Shown piece by piece: positions 1 to 8,797 of a DNA stretch of 23,044 bases (positions are counted from its first letter, which is position 1; every line of letters starts with the position of its first letter). The DNA comes from CAYVFC01 sp964450715. GTDB lineage: Bacteria > Myxococcota_A > Polyangia > Polyangiales > JAFGIB01. The stretch lies in NCBI GenBank assembly GCA_964450715.1, contig CAYVFC010000128.1, positions 1 through 23,044 on the forward strand, given 5' to 3'. A program made the translations under genes and the position numbers. The notes under the pieces were generated by a model. That model did no database searches and had not been told where the DNA came from. It worked only from the letters and a program-made list of their open reading frames with translations.

Positions 1-56
1 GCCCGCCCACGCGGCCGCAACCGGATCGTTTATTTTGCGGTGCCTCCTAAGGAGGA
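1..56. repeat. Dispersed palindromic repeat arm (copy at window edge)
   Basis: Bases 1-50 match the reverse complement of 10593-10642 at 48 of 50 positions by eye, and bases 25-51 also resemble 10766-10791. The inner end contains a small perfect dyad, CCTCCT-A-AGGAGG, at 44-56. The window therefore probably starts inside a copy of the same roughly 200-bp terminal-inverted-repeat element seen in full at 10591-10791. No coding content is supported between 1 and 144. Confidence 0.65.
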
Positions 57-144
57 CGGCCTTCTCATCCCATCCGATCGGGTTGAAAACGCCATGATTT
101 CGCGGTCTAGTGCCGCGTCGTGGTCGCGGCGACGACCGCACCGG

Positions 145-1017
145 TCAGAGCCCCCGCGACCACTCCGGGCGCAGGCGGATCTGGCCGTCCAGGGCGCGGT
201 CGATGGTGGCCACGATGCGGTCGCGGTCGGCCGGAAGCCGCCCGGCCAGGGTCAGGTAGTTGGAAGCATGGTTGGTGCGGAATACGGCATCGGTCGGTCG
301 GGCGCCGGCGACCATGATCTGTAGCTCGCCCAGCATCTGCTCGATCGACGGCAGCTCGAACTTGCCCTTCTGCTGCATGCGGCCGAGCGGCGTGCCCGGC
401 AGCACGGTGGTGGTCAACGCGGCGAAGTATTCCGGGTCCATGGCCGTGATCAGATCCGCGGTGGCCTCGGCGTGCTGTTGCGAGCGCTCGGTTCCGCCCA
501 CCCCCAGCATGGCGATCACGCTGATCTGCAGCCCGGCCTCGTGCGCGCGGCGGGCGGCCTGTACATGCTGCTCGGCGCTCGCTCCCTTGACCACGCGCTT
601 GAGCGTCAGGTCATCGCCCGACTCCGGACCGATGTAGAGCAGGCGCAGGCCCTTTTCCGCCAGCTGCTTGAGCTCGGCAGGCGACTTTTCCAGCACGTTC
701 GAGGCCAGCGCATAGCAAGAGATCTGGCCGAGCCGCGGAAACACCTGCCTGGCCCGCTCCAGGATGGGCAGCCAGTGATCCATGGGCAGCGACAGACCGT
801 CGCCGTCGGCCACGAACAGCTTGCGTACCCGCCGCCCGATCTGACGCCCGACCTCGTCCAGGTCCTCGAGCGACTCGGATAGCTCCCGCACCCGGTAGCT
901 CTTGTCCCGGTACATGGCGCAGTAGGTGCACTTGTTCCAGGAGCAGCCCACCGTGGCCTGCAAGATGTAGCTGTCCGCCTCCGATGGCGGGCGGAAGACC
1001 ATTCCTTCGTAACGCAT
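145..1017 (-). CDS. Radical SAM protein with CX4CX2C cluster motif
   Basis: This 290-aa protein belongs to the radical SAM superfamily, whose members use a [4Fe-4S] cluster and S-adenosylmethionine to generate a radical. The cluster cysteines are C25, C30 and C33 in GCSWNKCTYCAMY, so the spacing is CX4CX2C rather than the usual CX3CX2C. I know this spacing from a COG1032-like group of small radical SAM proteins that begin with a similar PPSEADS...GCS-NKC motif. Later GPESGDD and VLPGTPLGRM segments fit the partial TIM barrel. There is no B12-binding or extra Fe-S domain. The start at 1017 has a GGAGAGG ribosome site about 11 nt upstream. The gene follows the AgmX-like gene by 42 nt on the same strand, so the two may be co-transcribed. 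The substrate cannot be told from sequence. Confidence 0.9.
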   Translation of the reverse strand: MRYEGMVFRPPSEADSYILQATVGCSWNKCTYCAMYRDKSYRVRELSESLEDLDEVGRQIGRRVRKLFVADGDGLSLPMDHWLPILERARQVFPRLGQISCYALASNVLEKSPAELKQLAEKGLRLLYIGPESGDDLTLKRVVKGASAEQHVQAARRAHEAGLQISVIAMLGVGGTERSQQHAEATADLITAMDPEYFAALTTTVLPGTPLGRMQQKGKFELPSIEQMLGELQIMVAGARPTDAVFRTNHASNYLTLAGRLPADRDRIVATIDRALDGQIRLRPEWSRGL

Positions 1018-1059
1018 GCCGCGGAAAACCTCTCCGGGTCGCCGGACCTCCCCGGTGCC

Positions 1060-1647
1060 TCAATCCTTGCGCGGGGTGAAGTTGAAGGGAGCTTCGACGA
1101 TGGCGCAGTTGCCGCCGGTGGGCGGCGGAAAGTTCCACTTCGTGGCCAGGTTACGCACGCAGCCGTAAACTTCGCGGTCGTTGAGCGAGCCGCTGACCGC
1201 CGTGGCCACCACGTTTCCGGTAGCGCCCACCTTAATCCGGAGCGTGAGGTTGCCCTGCAACACGTTGTTCATCTTCAGCCGGCGCTCGTAACAGGTCGTT
1301 ACCTGCCGCTTGTTGGTGGCCACCAGCTTGGCGGCCGTCTTGCGGTCGATGTCTCCCGAGCACTCCCAGGCTCCCCGGACGTAGCGAATCCGCGTCTTGG
1401 AGGGCTTGGCCGGCTCATCCGGCTCTGGCGGCGGCTCCTCCTCCAGCTCGAAATCGGGCGTGGCCAGCGGATTTTCCCGCATCGGGGCCTCGGGTTTCTC
1501 CGGAGGCGGGGGAGGGGCCGGAGCCGGTTCCGGGGGCTTGAGGAAGATCCAGAACCCGTAGGCGCCCCCCAGCAACAGAAGCCCCAGCACCACGTACTTG
1601 GCGTTGCCGCCGCCGGATTTCTGAGATGTAGCCTGTGCCTGAGCCAC
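1060..1647 (-). CDS. AgmX/PglI C-terminal domain (TonB-like) membrane protein
   Basis: With the GTG start chosen here the protein has 195 aa. A purine-rich GGGAGAAGAG lies directly before the GTG; an upstream ATG would add a tail without an obvious ribosome site. The layout is a short cytoplasmic N-terminus, one membrane segment (about residues 17-36), a proline-rich periplasmic stalk (PEPAPAPPPPPEKPEAP) and a C-terminal domain. The C-terminal domain carries the conserved CYERRL, GNLTLRIKVGATG, CVRNLA and W-FPPP blocks of the AgmX/PglI domain found in myxobacterial gliding and TonB-related proteins. Two cysteines (in TTCYERR and YGCVRNL) may form a disulfide. The likely role is energy transduction or scaffolding across the envelope; the partner is unknown. 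It sits directly upstream of the radical SAM gene. Confidence 0.85.
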   Translation of the reverse strand: MAQAQATSQKSGGGNAKYVVLGLLLLGGAYGFWIFLKPPEPAPAPPPPPEKPEAPMRENPLATPDFELEEEPPPEPDEPAKPSKTRIRYVRGAWECSGDIDRKTAAKLVATNKRQVTTCYERRLKMNNVLQGNLTLRIKVGATGNVVATAVSGSLNDREVYGCVRNLATKWNFPPPTGGNCAIVEAPFNFTPRKD

Positions 1648-1687
1648 CTCTTCTCCCTTCAGCGTGAAAAAAACGAAGCGCGGGCGC

Positions 1688-1716
1688 ATTCTAGAAGCGT
1701 GTCCATGATAGCGCAA
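1688..1716 (-). promoter_or_regulatory. Candidate sigma-70-type promoter for the AgmX-like gene
   Basis: On the minus strand TTGCGC (1711-1716) is followed after exactly 17 nt by TAGAAT (1688-1693), about 40 nt upstream of the GTG start at 1647. Spacing and -10 match are good; the -35 is a 4/6 match. It would drive the AgmX-like gene and probably the radical SAM gene behind it. Confidence 0.5.
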
Positions 1717-1925
1717 CCGCCCGGGGTCGCGCTACCGAGCGGGGCTCGGACCGGCCCTGGAGGCAGGCCGAAACCGGGTGGCGCCGTTGTATATGGCGCG
1801 CCGCGGGATCGGGCCGATCCGCGGTCGGCTCGATTCGGATACGGCGCAAACCGGAGCCGTACGGACACGGCGCCTAGCGCGGTGCGGCAGAGCGAGCGCC
1901 GAGAGTTGGGCCGCCCGTACCCTCC

Positions 1926-3230
1926 TCACATACAGGGTTGCTCGTTCTGCTTTTCCTGCAGATTCCAGTCGCTGGAGTTGGGCATGGCCTTGAAGTACTC
2001 GCAGGCCTGCGCGTCGCCGAGCAGCTTCCAACGGAACCAGGCCACCGCCGATTCCTGGGTATAGCTGGTGGGGATGGGGGTCATGTGCGAGGCGCCCACG
2101 GCCTCGTACCAGTAGGCCTCGGTGGTGTCGGGAAGAGCGTCGAACGCGTCGCGGACCCAGCTCGCCGATACCAGCATGTCGGACGAGCCGTTGAACATGA
2201 AGAAGGGCGACTCGATCTGGCCATAAAGGCTCGCCCAGTTAGAGGGCGAGTCCCCGTAACCGCTGGCCGGCTCCATGGAGTGACCGGCGTAGATCATGCT
2301 GTCGCCCCACTTCTCCTCGGCCCGGTATATACAGATGAAAGAAGCGCCGCCGCCCTGCGAGTGGCCGGTGGAGCCGATCCTGTTGTCGGCCAGGTCGGGA
2401 TATTCGGCAAAGAGCGTCTCCAGCGCGCTGATGCACTGGGTTCCCTGGCCCGTGTTGGTGTCCTCGTAGCAGGAGGCGAGAAAGCCATGACTGGCCAGGT
2501 GCTCGAGGATCGCGTTATAGGTGAAGCAGCTGGCGCCCGTGCCGTTGGACAGGTGAACCACCGGTACCTTGCAGCCGGCCGGCACCCCGGGAACCCAGAT
2601 GTTGACCAGGCCGGAATCAGCGGACTGGACGCTAAAGGGACCCGTGCTGGTATAGTCGGTGATTCCCTCCATGCAGTGGCCCGGCGGAAGCCCGCCGCCA
2701 GCACCGCCGCTAGCTCCGTCTCCGCCCGTGCCCGCTCCGCCCGTGCCACTGTCGCCGCCGGCACCCGCACCGCCCGCGCCGGCCATACCGGCCGTTCCCG
2801 CGACCCCGGCCACGCCGGCCGCACCGGCCGTTCCCGCGACCCCGGCCACACCGGCCGCACCGGCCGTTCCCGCGACCCCGGCCACACCGGCCGCACCGGC
2901 AACTCCCCCAGAAGCGGCTGCGCCGCCCGTACCGGCGGTCTCTCCGACCGCGCCCGTCATACCGGCAACGCCTGCCACACCGGCCTGACCCGCAGGACCG
3001 GGGTCGTAGTAACCGGCCGTCCCCGCGTAGCCGCCCGTATCGGTATAGGCGCCCGCGTAGCCGGCCGCGCCCGCGTAGCCGCCGGGCATTCCGGGAGCTC
3101 CCTGCGGCTGCCGTGTATCCTCGGTGCACGAGACCATAAGAACGAATGCCATCGCCCCGATAATCCAGACAGCTGCCCTTACTCGCTGAACCGCTGGCAC
3201 GTGGCTTGAAATTTTTCTCGATATCTTCAT
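1926..3230 (-). CDS. PETase/cutinase-like alpha/beta-hydrolase lipoprotein with Gly/Ala/Val linker
   Basis: This 434-aa exported protein has an N-terminal hydrophobic stretch ending in LMVSC, a plausible lipobox with C35 as lipidated residue. A low-complexity linker (about residues 45-180) is built from G-V-A-G and T-A-G repeats. The C-terminal alpha/beta-hydrolase domain has nucleophile S291 in GHSQGG, acid D351 in NGSSDML and base H382 in GASHMTP. The order and spacing resemble the dienelactone hydrolase/polyester hydrolase group, so it is probably a surface esterase for an ester polymer or lipid. The start at 3230 is chosen because GGAGGAGG lies 2-5 nt upstream; the longer frame to 3344 has no such site. 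The C-terminal 41 residues reappear as a detached fragment at 3580-3705. The substrate is not predictable. Confidence 0.85.
   Translation of the reverse strand: MKISRKISSHVPAVQRVRAAVWIIGAMAFVLMVSCTEDTRQPQGAPGMPGGYAGAAGYAGAYTDTGGYAGTAGYYDPGPAGQAGVAGVAGMTGAVGETAGTGGAAASGGVAGAAGVAGVAGTAGAAGVAGVAGTAGAAGVAGVAGTAGMAGAGGAGAGGDSGTGGAGTGGDGASGGAGGGLPPGHCMEGITDYTSTGPFSVQSADSGLVNIWVPGVPAGCKVPVVHLSNGTGASCFTYNAILEHLASHGFLASCYEDTNTGQGTQCISALETLFAEYPDLADNRIGSTGHSQGGGASFICIYRAEEKWGDSMIYAGHSMEPASGYGDSPSNWASLYGQIESPFFMFNGSSDMLVSASWVRDAFDALPDTTEAYWYEAVGASHMTPIPTSYTQESAVAWFRWKLLGDAQACEYFKAMPNSSDWNLQEKQNEQPCM
2790..2897. repeat. Three tandem 36-bp in-frame repeats in the hydrolase linker
   Basis: Three nearly identical 36-bp units (2790-2825, 2826-2861, 2862-2897) encode a 12-residue Gly/Val/Ala/Thr unit three times in the lipoprotein linker. 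The length is a multiple of three, so copy changes alter linker length without frameshift. Identity at DNA level is almost complete, which suggests recent expansion. Confidence 0.85.
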
Positions 3231-3432
3231 GGCCTCCTCCCGGGGTATTCGCGTGATCGGCTCATCAGATCCGTTTTTCCATAAAAAGTGTTTTTTTACA
3301 CGATTACTCGGCGAGAGCGGCTTATCACCGCCTCGAGTAGTCATGTTATGCGTCTACCCGTGAGGAGTCCTGTGCAAACTATGAACATTTGTTGTTGTTT
3401 TGATGGATGAAGATTGGAGCGCAGTTTGACGA

Positions 3433-3465
3433 GCGTGCGGGAACGGACAAACCGTTTCCGCACGC
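3433..3465. other. Strong hairpin in the intergenic region
   Basis: Arms of 14 nt (3433-3446 and 3452-3465) pair with one mismatch around the loop ACAAA. No T-tract follows on either strand, so this is not a classical terminator; it may be an operator, or a hairpin bounding the hydrolase fragment behind it. Apart from this hairpin and the fragment at 3580-3705, the stretch 3231-3990 shows no gene. A weaker stem around 3302-3341 lies in the leader of the hydrolase gene. Confidence 0.5.
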
Positions 3466-3579
3466 CTAAAAACCGGGCCGAATGACCGATGTCTGTCGGT
3501 TTTCCGGCAGGGCTAACGACCATTCGCTGTCGGGAATCCGACGGCTAGTCCGAACGCTGCCAGAGGGTTATCAGCCACC

Positions 3580-3705
3580 TCACAGACAGGGTTGCTCGTT
3601 CTGTACGGCCGCCTCGAGCCAGGTCGGATCGTTCCGGATCTCCTTGAAGGCGCGGCACGCGTCCTGGTCGCCGAGCAGCTGCCAGCGGAACCACGATATG
3701 GACAT
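3580..3705 (-). pseudogene. C-terminal fragment of a second PETase-like hydrolase
   Basis: The minus-strand frame ending at 3580 reads WFRWQLLGDQDACRAF and ends NEQPCL. This aligns without gaps to the last 41 residues of the intact hydrolase at 1926-3230 (WFRWKLLGDAQACEYF ... NEQPCM). The catalytic domain, signal peptide and linker are missing, and homology stops near the in-frame ATG at 3705. This is the remnant of a tandem paralogue, left by deletion or recombination. An independent peptide of about 41 aa is possible but less likely, since the segment is only the terminal helix of the fold. Confidence 0.75.
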
Positions 3706-3990
3706 TGTCTCCCCCCGCCGGTCTCGCCTGCTGAAATCCTTCTGCCGATTTCGACTGAACGGAACGCTATCGATATCTGGTGTCGGTTTCACGAGCTGTT
3801 TTGGCCGGCTCTTTTCTATCGAACGAATGCTTTACGCCCGTTGTCGTAATTCTACACAGTTACACTATGGAGTCGAGGATGGAAGCTGTACATTTACTGT
3901 TGTTTTCCCGTACCCGAATGGGGGACGACAGGCTTGTTGATTGCGTGAAATCGTGGACGGGCGATTGGTGAATAACCGCTTTTCAGGCTG

Positions 3991-6900
3991 ATGCGATATC
4001 GCTTCGAAAACATCGAGCTGGACCTGGATGCTTACGAGCTCAGGCGCGACGGAAAGCCGCTGCGCATCCGCAAGAAGACATTCGACGTGCTCCGCTACTT
4101 GCTGGAGCACCGCGACCGGGTGGTCACCAAGCAGGAGCTTCTGGACAAGCTCTGGACCGGCGAGCACGTCAGCGACTCGACCGTCCCCTGGTACATCAGC
4201 AACCTGCGCAAGACGCTGGGCCGCGACGAGCGAGGCAAGGGAGCGGTAGAGACGGTTCACGGTCGCGGATACCGCTTCAAGAAGCAGGTGCTGGTCGACG
4301 ACGCGCTTGCGGGCGCGCCCCTGTACGGCTCGCTCAGACCTCCGCCGGCAAGCGAGAGCGATCCGTTCGTCGGCCGCGAGGAGATCCTGACGCGCATGAC
4401 CGCGGCGCTAGGGGAGGCCGCGCAGGGACAGGGGAAGATCCTGCTGCTGCGCGGTGTGGCTGGAATCGGCAAAACGCGTTGCGCGGCCGAGCTGGACCGG
4501 CAGATGAGCGCTCGCGGCGTCAGTGTATGGATGGGTCGCTGCCCGGAAACGGCGGGGCAACCCGCCTTCTGGCCCTGGATCCTGCTGCTGCGCGGCGCGG
4601 CCGGCAATGCTCCGGCCGACTCGCCGGTAGCGCTCGAGGCCGGCCGCCTGCTGCAGCTGCTCACCCCGGGCCACGAGGCGACCGTCGCCGGCGCTCGCGC
4701 GGACGACCCTTCCCGGGGCACCGACCGCTTCTGGCTCTACGACCGGCTGAGCGACTTTTTGCGCACGGCCAGCGTCATTGAACCGCGTATCCTGATCCTC
4801 GACGATATCCACTGGGCTGACGAGGCCTCGCTTGAGCTGCTTAGCTTCATGGCGCCTGAGGTAGCGACGCGGAGACTGTTGTTCGTGCTCACCCTGCGCG
4901 AGCACGAGCCCACCACCAGCCGCGCCGAGCTCTTTCATCGCCTGTTCCGGTCCGCGGAACAGATCCAGCTCGTCGGCCTCAGCCAGCGAAACATCGAGCA
5001 GTACCTCTCGCAATCTGGGCGGCCGGCGAACGTCCGCCGGCTGGGAGCGGTGTTGCACCGCAAGACGGGCGGCAATCCCCTCTTCCTGCACGAGATCGTC
5101 CGCTGGCTCGCCTCGGACGCTGAGAAGACGAACAAGCCGATCACCGCCGAAGCGCTGCAGGGGGCCGATGTGCCCGACGTGATCCGGGAGCTGCTGCAGC
5201 GGCGGTTGGCCGCGGTGGATGCGACCGCGCGGCTGGTGCTCGACATGGCTAGCGCGGTAGGGCGCCGCTTCGACCTCGGGCTTACGGCGCGGGCGCTCGA
5301 GCTGGAGCCGGCAGCCGTGCTCGGGGCGCTGGATTCGGCCGTGGCCGCCGGGCTGGTGGTGCGGGAGCCGCCGTCTCGCTTTCGCTTCTCGCACGATCTC
5401 TTCCACGAGGCGGCCTACGAGCTGTTAACGGAGGCCAAACGGGCGAGCTATCACCAGCGGATCGCGCTCCGGCTGCTGGAACGACCGGACAGCGACGCGG
5501 TGATGGGGGAGATCGCCTTTCACCTGCACCGGGCGCTGCCGGTCTCGGACAGCGCGCTCGCCGTCCGCTGCGCGGTCCGCGCCGCCGAGCGGTCGGCCGA
5601 GGTACACGCGCACGGCGACGCCGCCACCCACTACCGCCGGGCGCTCGACGCGGTGAGCTTCGACCCGCGGGCCGGCGCCCGGCAGCAGGCCGAGCTCTGG
5701 CTCTCGCTCTGCCGGCAGGAACGCTTCTCCGGTGACGTGGATAGCTCGGACAAAAGCGGCGACCGCGCGCTTCAGCTGGCCCGGGCCCACGCCTTGTTCG
5801 ACATCGTCTTCGAGATAGCCTTCTTCCGGCGCAGATCCTTCCTGGTGGCCCTGGTCCCCAATCCCACCGTGCTCGAAGCGCTGCAGGCCGCGGTCGAGCA
5901 GGTACCACCGGAGCAGGCCCGTCTGCGCGGTCGATTGCTGAGCCAGCTGGCGCTTACCCATCCCCACAGCGCGGACATGGCCCGCTGCCGGACCACCTGC
6001 GAGCAGGCGCTGGCGCTCGCCCGCGAGCAGGGCGACGCCGAGCTGGAGCAGGTAGCGCTGAACGCCTCCCTGTATGCGCTATCCGGACCGGACGACATCG
6101 ATACCCTGCGGCGGACGACCGACCGCATCCTCGAGCTCGGCTCGGAGGGCGGCGAGCTGTACTACCACCGCGAGGCGCTGCTGGCCCGCATCCTGGCCGG
6201 AGTCCACAGCGGCGACATGGCCGAAGCCGAGCGCGCTACCGAGCGCTACGGCCAGATGGTGCAGCGCGCGCACATGACCGAGGGCATCTGGCTCTATCAG
6301 CGACTGGTAGCGCAGAAGGCGCTCCTGCAGGGCCGCTTCCGGCAGGCAGCCGAGCAGCTCGCGCTTCTGGCGCAGCAGGGCGAGCGTATCGGTATCTCCT
6401 ACGCCGAGATATTCCACCAGACCCAGGCCGGGTACATGGGTCGCGCCTGCGGGGGAATGGCCGAATGGGCGCAATCCGGTGCCGACGCCGTGCTGCCCGC
6501 GGCCCGCGCCTGGCTTCCCACCCTCACGGTGGTGGTGGCCTGGATCGCCGAGGCCGGGCTTCCCGAGCGGGTTCGCGAGGAGTACCGGATCCTGTCGGCC
6601 CAAAAACTCGAAGATATCCCCCGCAACTACGTCTGGCTCTATACCCTGGTCAACCGGACTCTGGCGGCGTTGGTCTTCGACGATCGGCCGCGCATACGAG
6701 AGCTGTACGAGCTGTTATCGCCCTATGCCGATCTCAACACGCCGGACGGCCTCTTTCTCTGCGAGGGTTCCGTCGCCCACTTCCTCGGTTTGCTCGCCGC
6801 CGCCCTGGGCGAGGACGCATCCGCCTTTCGCCACTTCGAGCAGGCGGTACAGGCCAACGGCCTGATGGGAATGCCCCCCCACCAGGTGCGCTCTCGCGTG

Positions 6901-7047
6901 GCCTTTGCCGAGTACCTGGCCGGCAGCGGACGCAAGAAAGACCGCGCGCTGCTCAAGCAGCTCGCCGGGCAGGCGCAGGACGACGCGCGGCAGATGGGGA
7001 TGGCGCCCTTTGTCGAGCGGGCGCAGAGGGTGCTCTTCGCCGTCTAG
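3991..7047 (+). CDS. Winged-helix/AAA-ATPase/TPR transcriptional regulator
   Basis: This is a 1018-aa cytoplasmic regulator. Residues 1-100 form an OmpR/PhoB-type winged helix (Trans_reg_C): FENIELDLDAYELRRDGKPL, the KQELLDKLW helix, and VHGRGYRF in the wing. Residues about 125-420 are an AAA_16-type ATPase following FVGREE, with Walker A GVAGIGKT at 155-162 and Walker B ILILDD at 267-272. The rest is alpha-helical and TPR-like, as in LAL/SARP-type regulators. There is no receiver domain, so the signal probably binds the ATPase or TPR part. The ATG at 3991 is chosen because the winged helix begins immediately; its ribosome site is weak. The arylsulfotransferase-like gene follows 54 nt downstream on the same strand and is the obvious candidate target. 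A weak promoter-like TTGTCG occurs at 3841-3846. Confidence 0.9.
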   Translation: MRYRFENIELDLDAYELRRDGKPLRIRKKTFDVLRYLLEHRDRVVTKQELLDKLWTGEHVSDSTVPWYISNLRKTLGRDERGKGAVETVHGRGYRFKKQVLVDDALAGAPLYGSLRPPPASESDPFVGREEILTRMTAALGEAAQGQGKILLLRGVAGIGKTRCAAELDRQMSARGVSVWMGRCPETAGQPAFWPWILLLRGAAGNAPADSPVALEAGRLLQLLTPGHEATVAGARADDPSRGTDRFWLYDRLSDFLRTASVIEPRILILDDIHWADEASLELLSFMAPEVATRRLLFVLTLREHEPTTSRAELFHRLFRSAEQIQLVGLSQRNIEQYLSQSGRPANVRRLGAVLHRKTGGNPLFLHEIVRWLASDAEKTNKPITAEALQGADVPDVIRELLQRRLAAVDATARLVLDMASAVGRRFDLGLTARALELEPAAVLGALDSAVAAGLVVREPPSRFRFSHDLFHEAAYELLTEAKRASYHQRIALRLLERPDSDAVMGEIAFHLHRALPVSDSALAVRCAVRAAERSAEVHAHGDAATHYRRALDAVSFDPRAGARQQAELWLSLCRQERFSGDVDSSDKSGDRALQLARAHALFDIVFEIAFFRRRSFLVALVPNPTVLEALQAAVEQVPPEQARLRGRLLSQLALTHPHSADMARCRTTCEQALALAREQGDAELEQVALNASLYALSGPDDIDTLRRTTDRILELGSEGGELYYHREALLARILAGVHSGDMAEAERATERYGQMVQRAHMTEGIWLYQRLVAQKALLQGRFRQAAEQLALLAQQGERIGISYAEIFHQTQAGYMGRACGGMAEWAQSGADAVLPAARAWLPTLTVVVAWIAEAGLPERVREEYRILSAQKLEDIPRNYVWLYTLVNRTLAALVFDDRPRIRELYELLSPYADLNTPDGLFLCEGSVAHFLGLLAAALGEDASAFRHFEQAVQANGLMGMPPHQVRSRVAFAEYLAGSGRKKDRALLKQLAGQAQDDARQMGMAPFVERAQRVLFAV

Positions 7048-7101
7048 GAGCCGTCCGTCAGGTATATCACGACTACACAAAATATCCTACGTAAGGTAAC
7101 G

Positions 7102-8367
7102 ATGACAACCGTCAAAAATATTATCGTCTGGAAGGCGGCGTTGCTTACGGCTTTAATTGCTATCCTCATAGGTTTAGTTTATCGCGCCGTTGTTATCGTA
7201 TCGCGGACCGCGACCCCGGAGACGCTCTCATTGGATTCGGCGTCGAAACCGCTTCAGATACCGCCGAGGGTACGCGAAGCGCTTCTCGCACTGGGGTATG
7301 TTTCTTGGGATGATCTCGCCGACACGCAACTCTCCGGCGTTGTTAAACACGACAGCCAAAAATCCTGGTCCGGTTACAACCTCTATACAAATGATGTCAA
7401 CGAAGCGTACATCATGGATATGTCCGGAAAAAAGGTACACACTTGGTCACTCCCCTCGAACCTTAACCACTGTGACTATTTCGAATTACTGCCCGACGGA
7501 GATATCGCAATTTCCTGCGTATTGAAGGCGTTCATTCGGGTAAGATGGGATTCGACCGTACGCTGGATAGCGAATATCCCGGCGCATCACGATGTCGACG
7601 TCCTCGACGATGGGAGCTTTCGCGTGGTTTATCGCGATGTGGGTGTCTCGTATAGAGCGCACGGTCGCGTTTATTTTGACGGGGTGGCCCATGTATCTCG
7701 CGACGGCGAAGTAGTTGGTCGCTGGTCCAGTTACAGGAACCTTTCTCTGTTACAACAGTTTCATCCGCCTACCTATTTAGACCGCGCCGAACCACTCCCC
7801 ACTGTTCTTGCGGACCACGTCGTCGAACGGTTCGATTACTACCATCTGAACTCGGTCGAAACGCTAAAAACGGTGCCCAACCTCTCCCACGATACTAGAT
7901 TCCAAGCGGGAAACCTTTTGCTATGTCTGCGAAACGCCAGTCTCATCGTTATTCTAGATCCTTCAGAAAACAAGGTCACCTGGCACTACGGACCGGGTGT
8001 ACTGGATTTTCCTCACATGCCGACGATGCTCGAAAACGGAAATATTCTCATTTTCGACAACGGTACGCTACGCGGTTTTTCCAGAGTCGTCGAGATAGAT
8101 CCTCTAACCAAATCCGTCGTCTGGGAATACAAAGCGCCGTCTCCTGAGCAGTTTTTTTCGGAATGGCGCGGTTCGGCTCAAAGGTTGCCGAACGGCAATA
8201 CGTTGATCTGCGAAGCCGAAAGGGGACACGTGTTCGAGGTCACGCCAGAGGGGGAAATCGTCTGGGATTTTTGGAATCCGGAAATCAAAACGAATAAGCG
8301 AAAGCGGATATATCGTATGATGAGGGTTTCAGAAGAGCAGGTAACGCCGCTCTTGCGAAACGGGTGA
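7102..8367 (+). CDS. Arylsulfotransferase-like (ASST family) beta-propeller protein
   Basis: The 421-aa product has an N-terminal membrane segment (about residues 9-33) and a large exported domain. The text GYNLYTNDVNEAYIMDMSGK followed by VHTW is typical of the arylsulfotransferase/PQQ-like propeller family. Repeated blades end in motifs such as LLPDGDI, VLDDGSF, MLENGNILIFDNG, RLPNGNTLICE and TPEGEIVWDF. Candidate active-site histidines are H162/H163 (AHHDVDV), H248 (YYHLNSVE) and H305 (FPHMPTM). Family members move sulfate between phenolic compounds or have unknown propeller functions, so actual sulfotransferase activity is uncertain. The AAGG-containing ribosome site precedes 7102. Base composition is clearly lower in GC than the regulator upstream, which suggests separate origin. 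The stop codon falls on the first unit of a GTGAAAC repeat, so the natural C-terminus may have been altered. Confidence 0.75.
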   Translation: MTTVKNIIVWKAALLTALIAILIGLVYRAVVIVSRTATPETLSLDSASKPLQIPPRVREALLALGYVSWDDLADTQLSGVVKHDSQKSWSGYNLYTNDVNEAYIMDMSGKKVHTWSLPSNLNHCDYFELLPDGDIAISCVLKAFIRVRWDSTVRWIANIPAHHDVDVLDDGSFRVVYRDVGVSYRAHGRVYFDGVAHVSRDGEVVGRWSSYRNLSLLQQFHPPTYLDRAEPLPTVLADHVVERFDYYHLNSVETLKTVPNLSHDTRFQAGNLLLCLRNASLIVILDPSENKVTWHYGPGVLDFPHMPTMLENGNILIFDNGTLRGFSRVVEIDPLTKSVVWEYKAPSPEQFFSEWRGSAQRLPNGNTLICEAERGHVFEVTPEGEIVWDFWNPEIKTNKRKRIYRMMRVSEEQVTPLLRNG

Positions 8368-8505
8368 AACGTGTGAAACGTGAAACGGTGAAACGGTGAA
8401 ACGGGGACGTGAAACGGGGACGGGGCTAAGTTTTAAGTTATTGCCCACATCTCCTTCCTGCTGGCGGCGGCAAAAGAACGTATAATATCGCCGCGCCTCC
8501 TTACC
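8364..8505. repeat. Transposon-end-like repeat, copy A, with GTGAAAC array
   Basis: Six GTGAAAC units (8364, 8373, 8380, 8388, 8396, 8409) lead into a 95-bp block at 8411-8505. That block is identical for its first 56 bases to 11805-11860 and matches at 87 of 95 positions overall. The GTGAAACGGGGACGG type of sequence is, from memory, what flanks REP-associated tyrosine transposase (RAYT, Y1) units in related bacteria, so this is probably a remnant end of such an element. No transposase gene remains. Between 8506 and 8797 I see only short GC-rich repeats and no gene. Confidence 0.65.
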
Positions 8506-8797
8506 AGAGGCAGAGCAGCAACCCGGGCGGACAGAGAATCGCGGCGGACAGGGGGCGTACCAGGTATATCCGCCGGAAGACGCCCGAAGAAGCCAAACCC
8601 AACCACCTCCTGTTGCCGACTCACCGCTCGAGATGGAGCCCGGCTCCCGGGAACACGGCTCCCGGCTGCATCGCGTGAACGGGTTCGCGGCATGCCGACG
8701 TGCGCTCGATCATAGTGTAATAAGGACGAGCTGCGCGCCCTGCCCGCGGACGGCGAGCCGATCTGCGACTGAACGCTCCGGGGTTTCGAAAGCACTC

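Noticed and set aside
2790..2897. Tandem 36-bp repeats as a CRISPR array
   Set aside because: There are no unique spacers; the units are contiguous, in frame and encode a low-complexity linker of a lipoprotein.
1938..3209. Plus-strand 423-aa open frame over the first hydrolase
   Set aside because: It is an antisense shadow created by the Gly/Ala-rich codons; the minus strand has the lipobox, catalytic triad and ribosome site.
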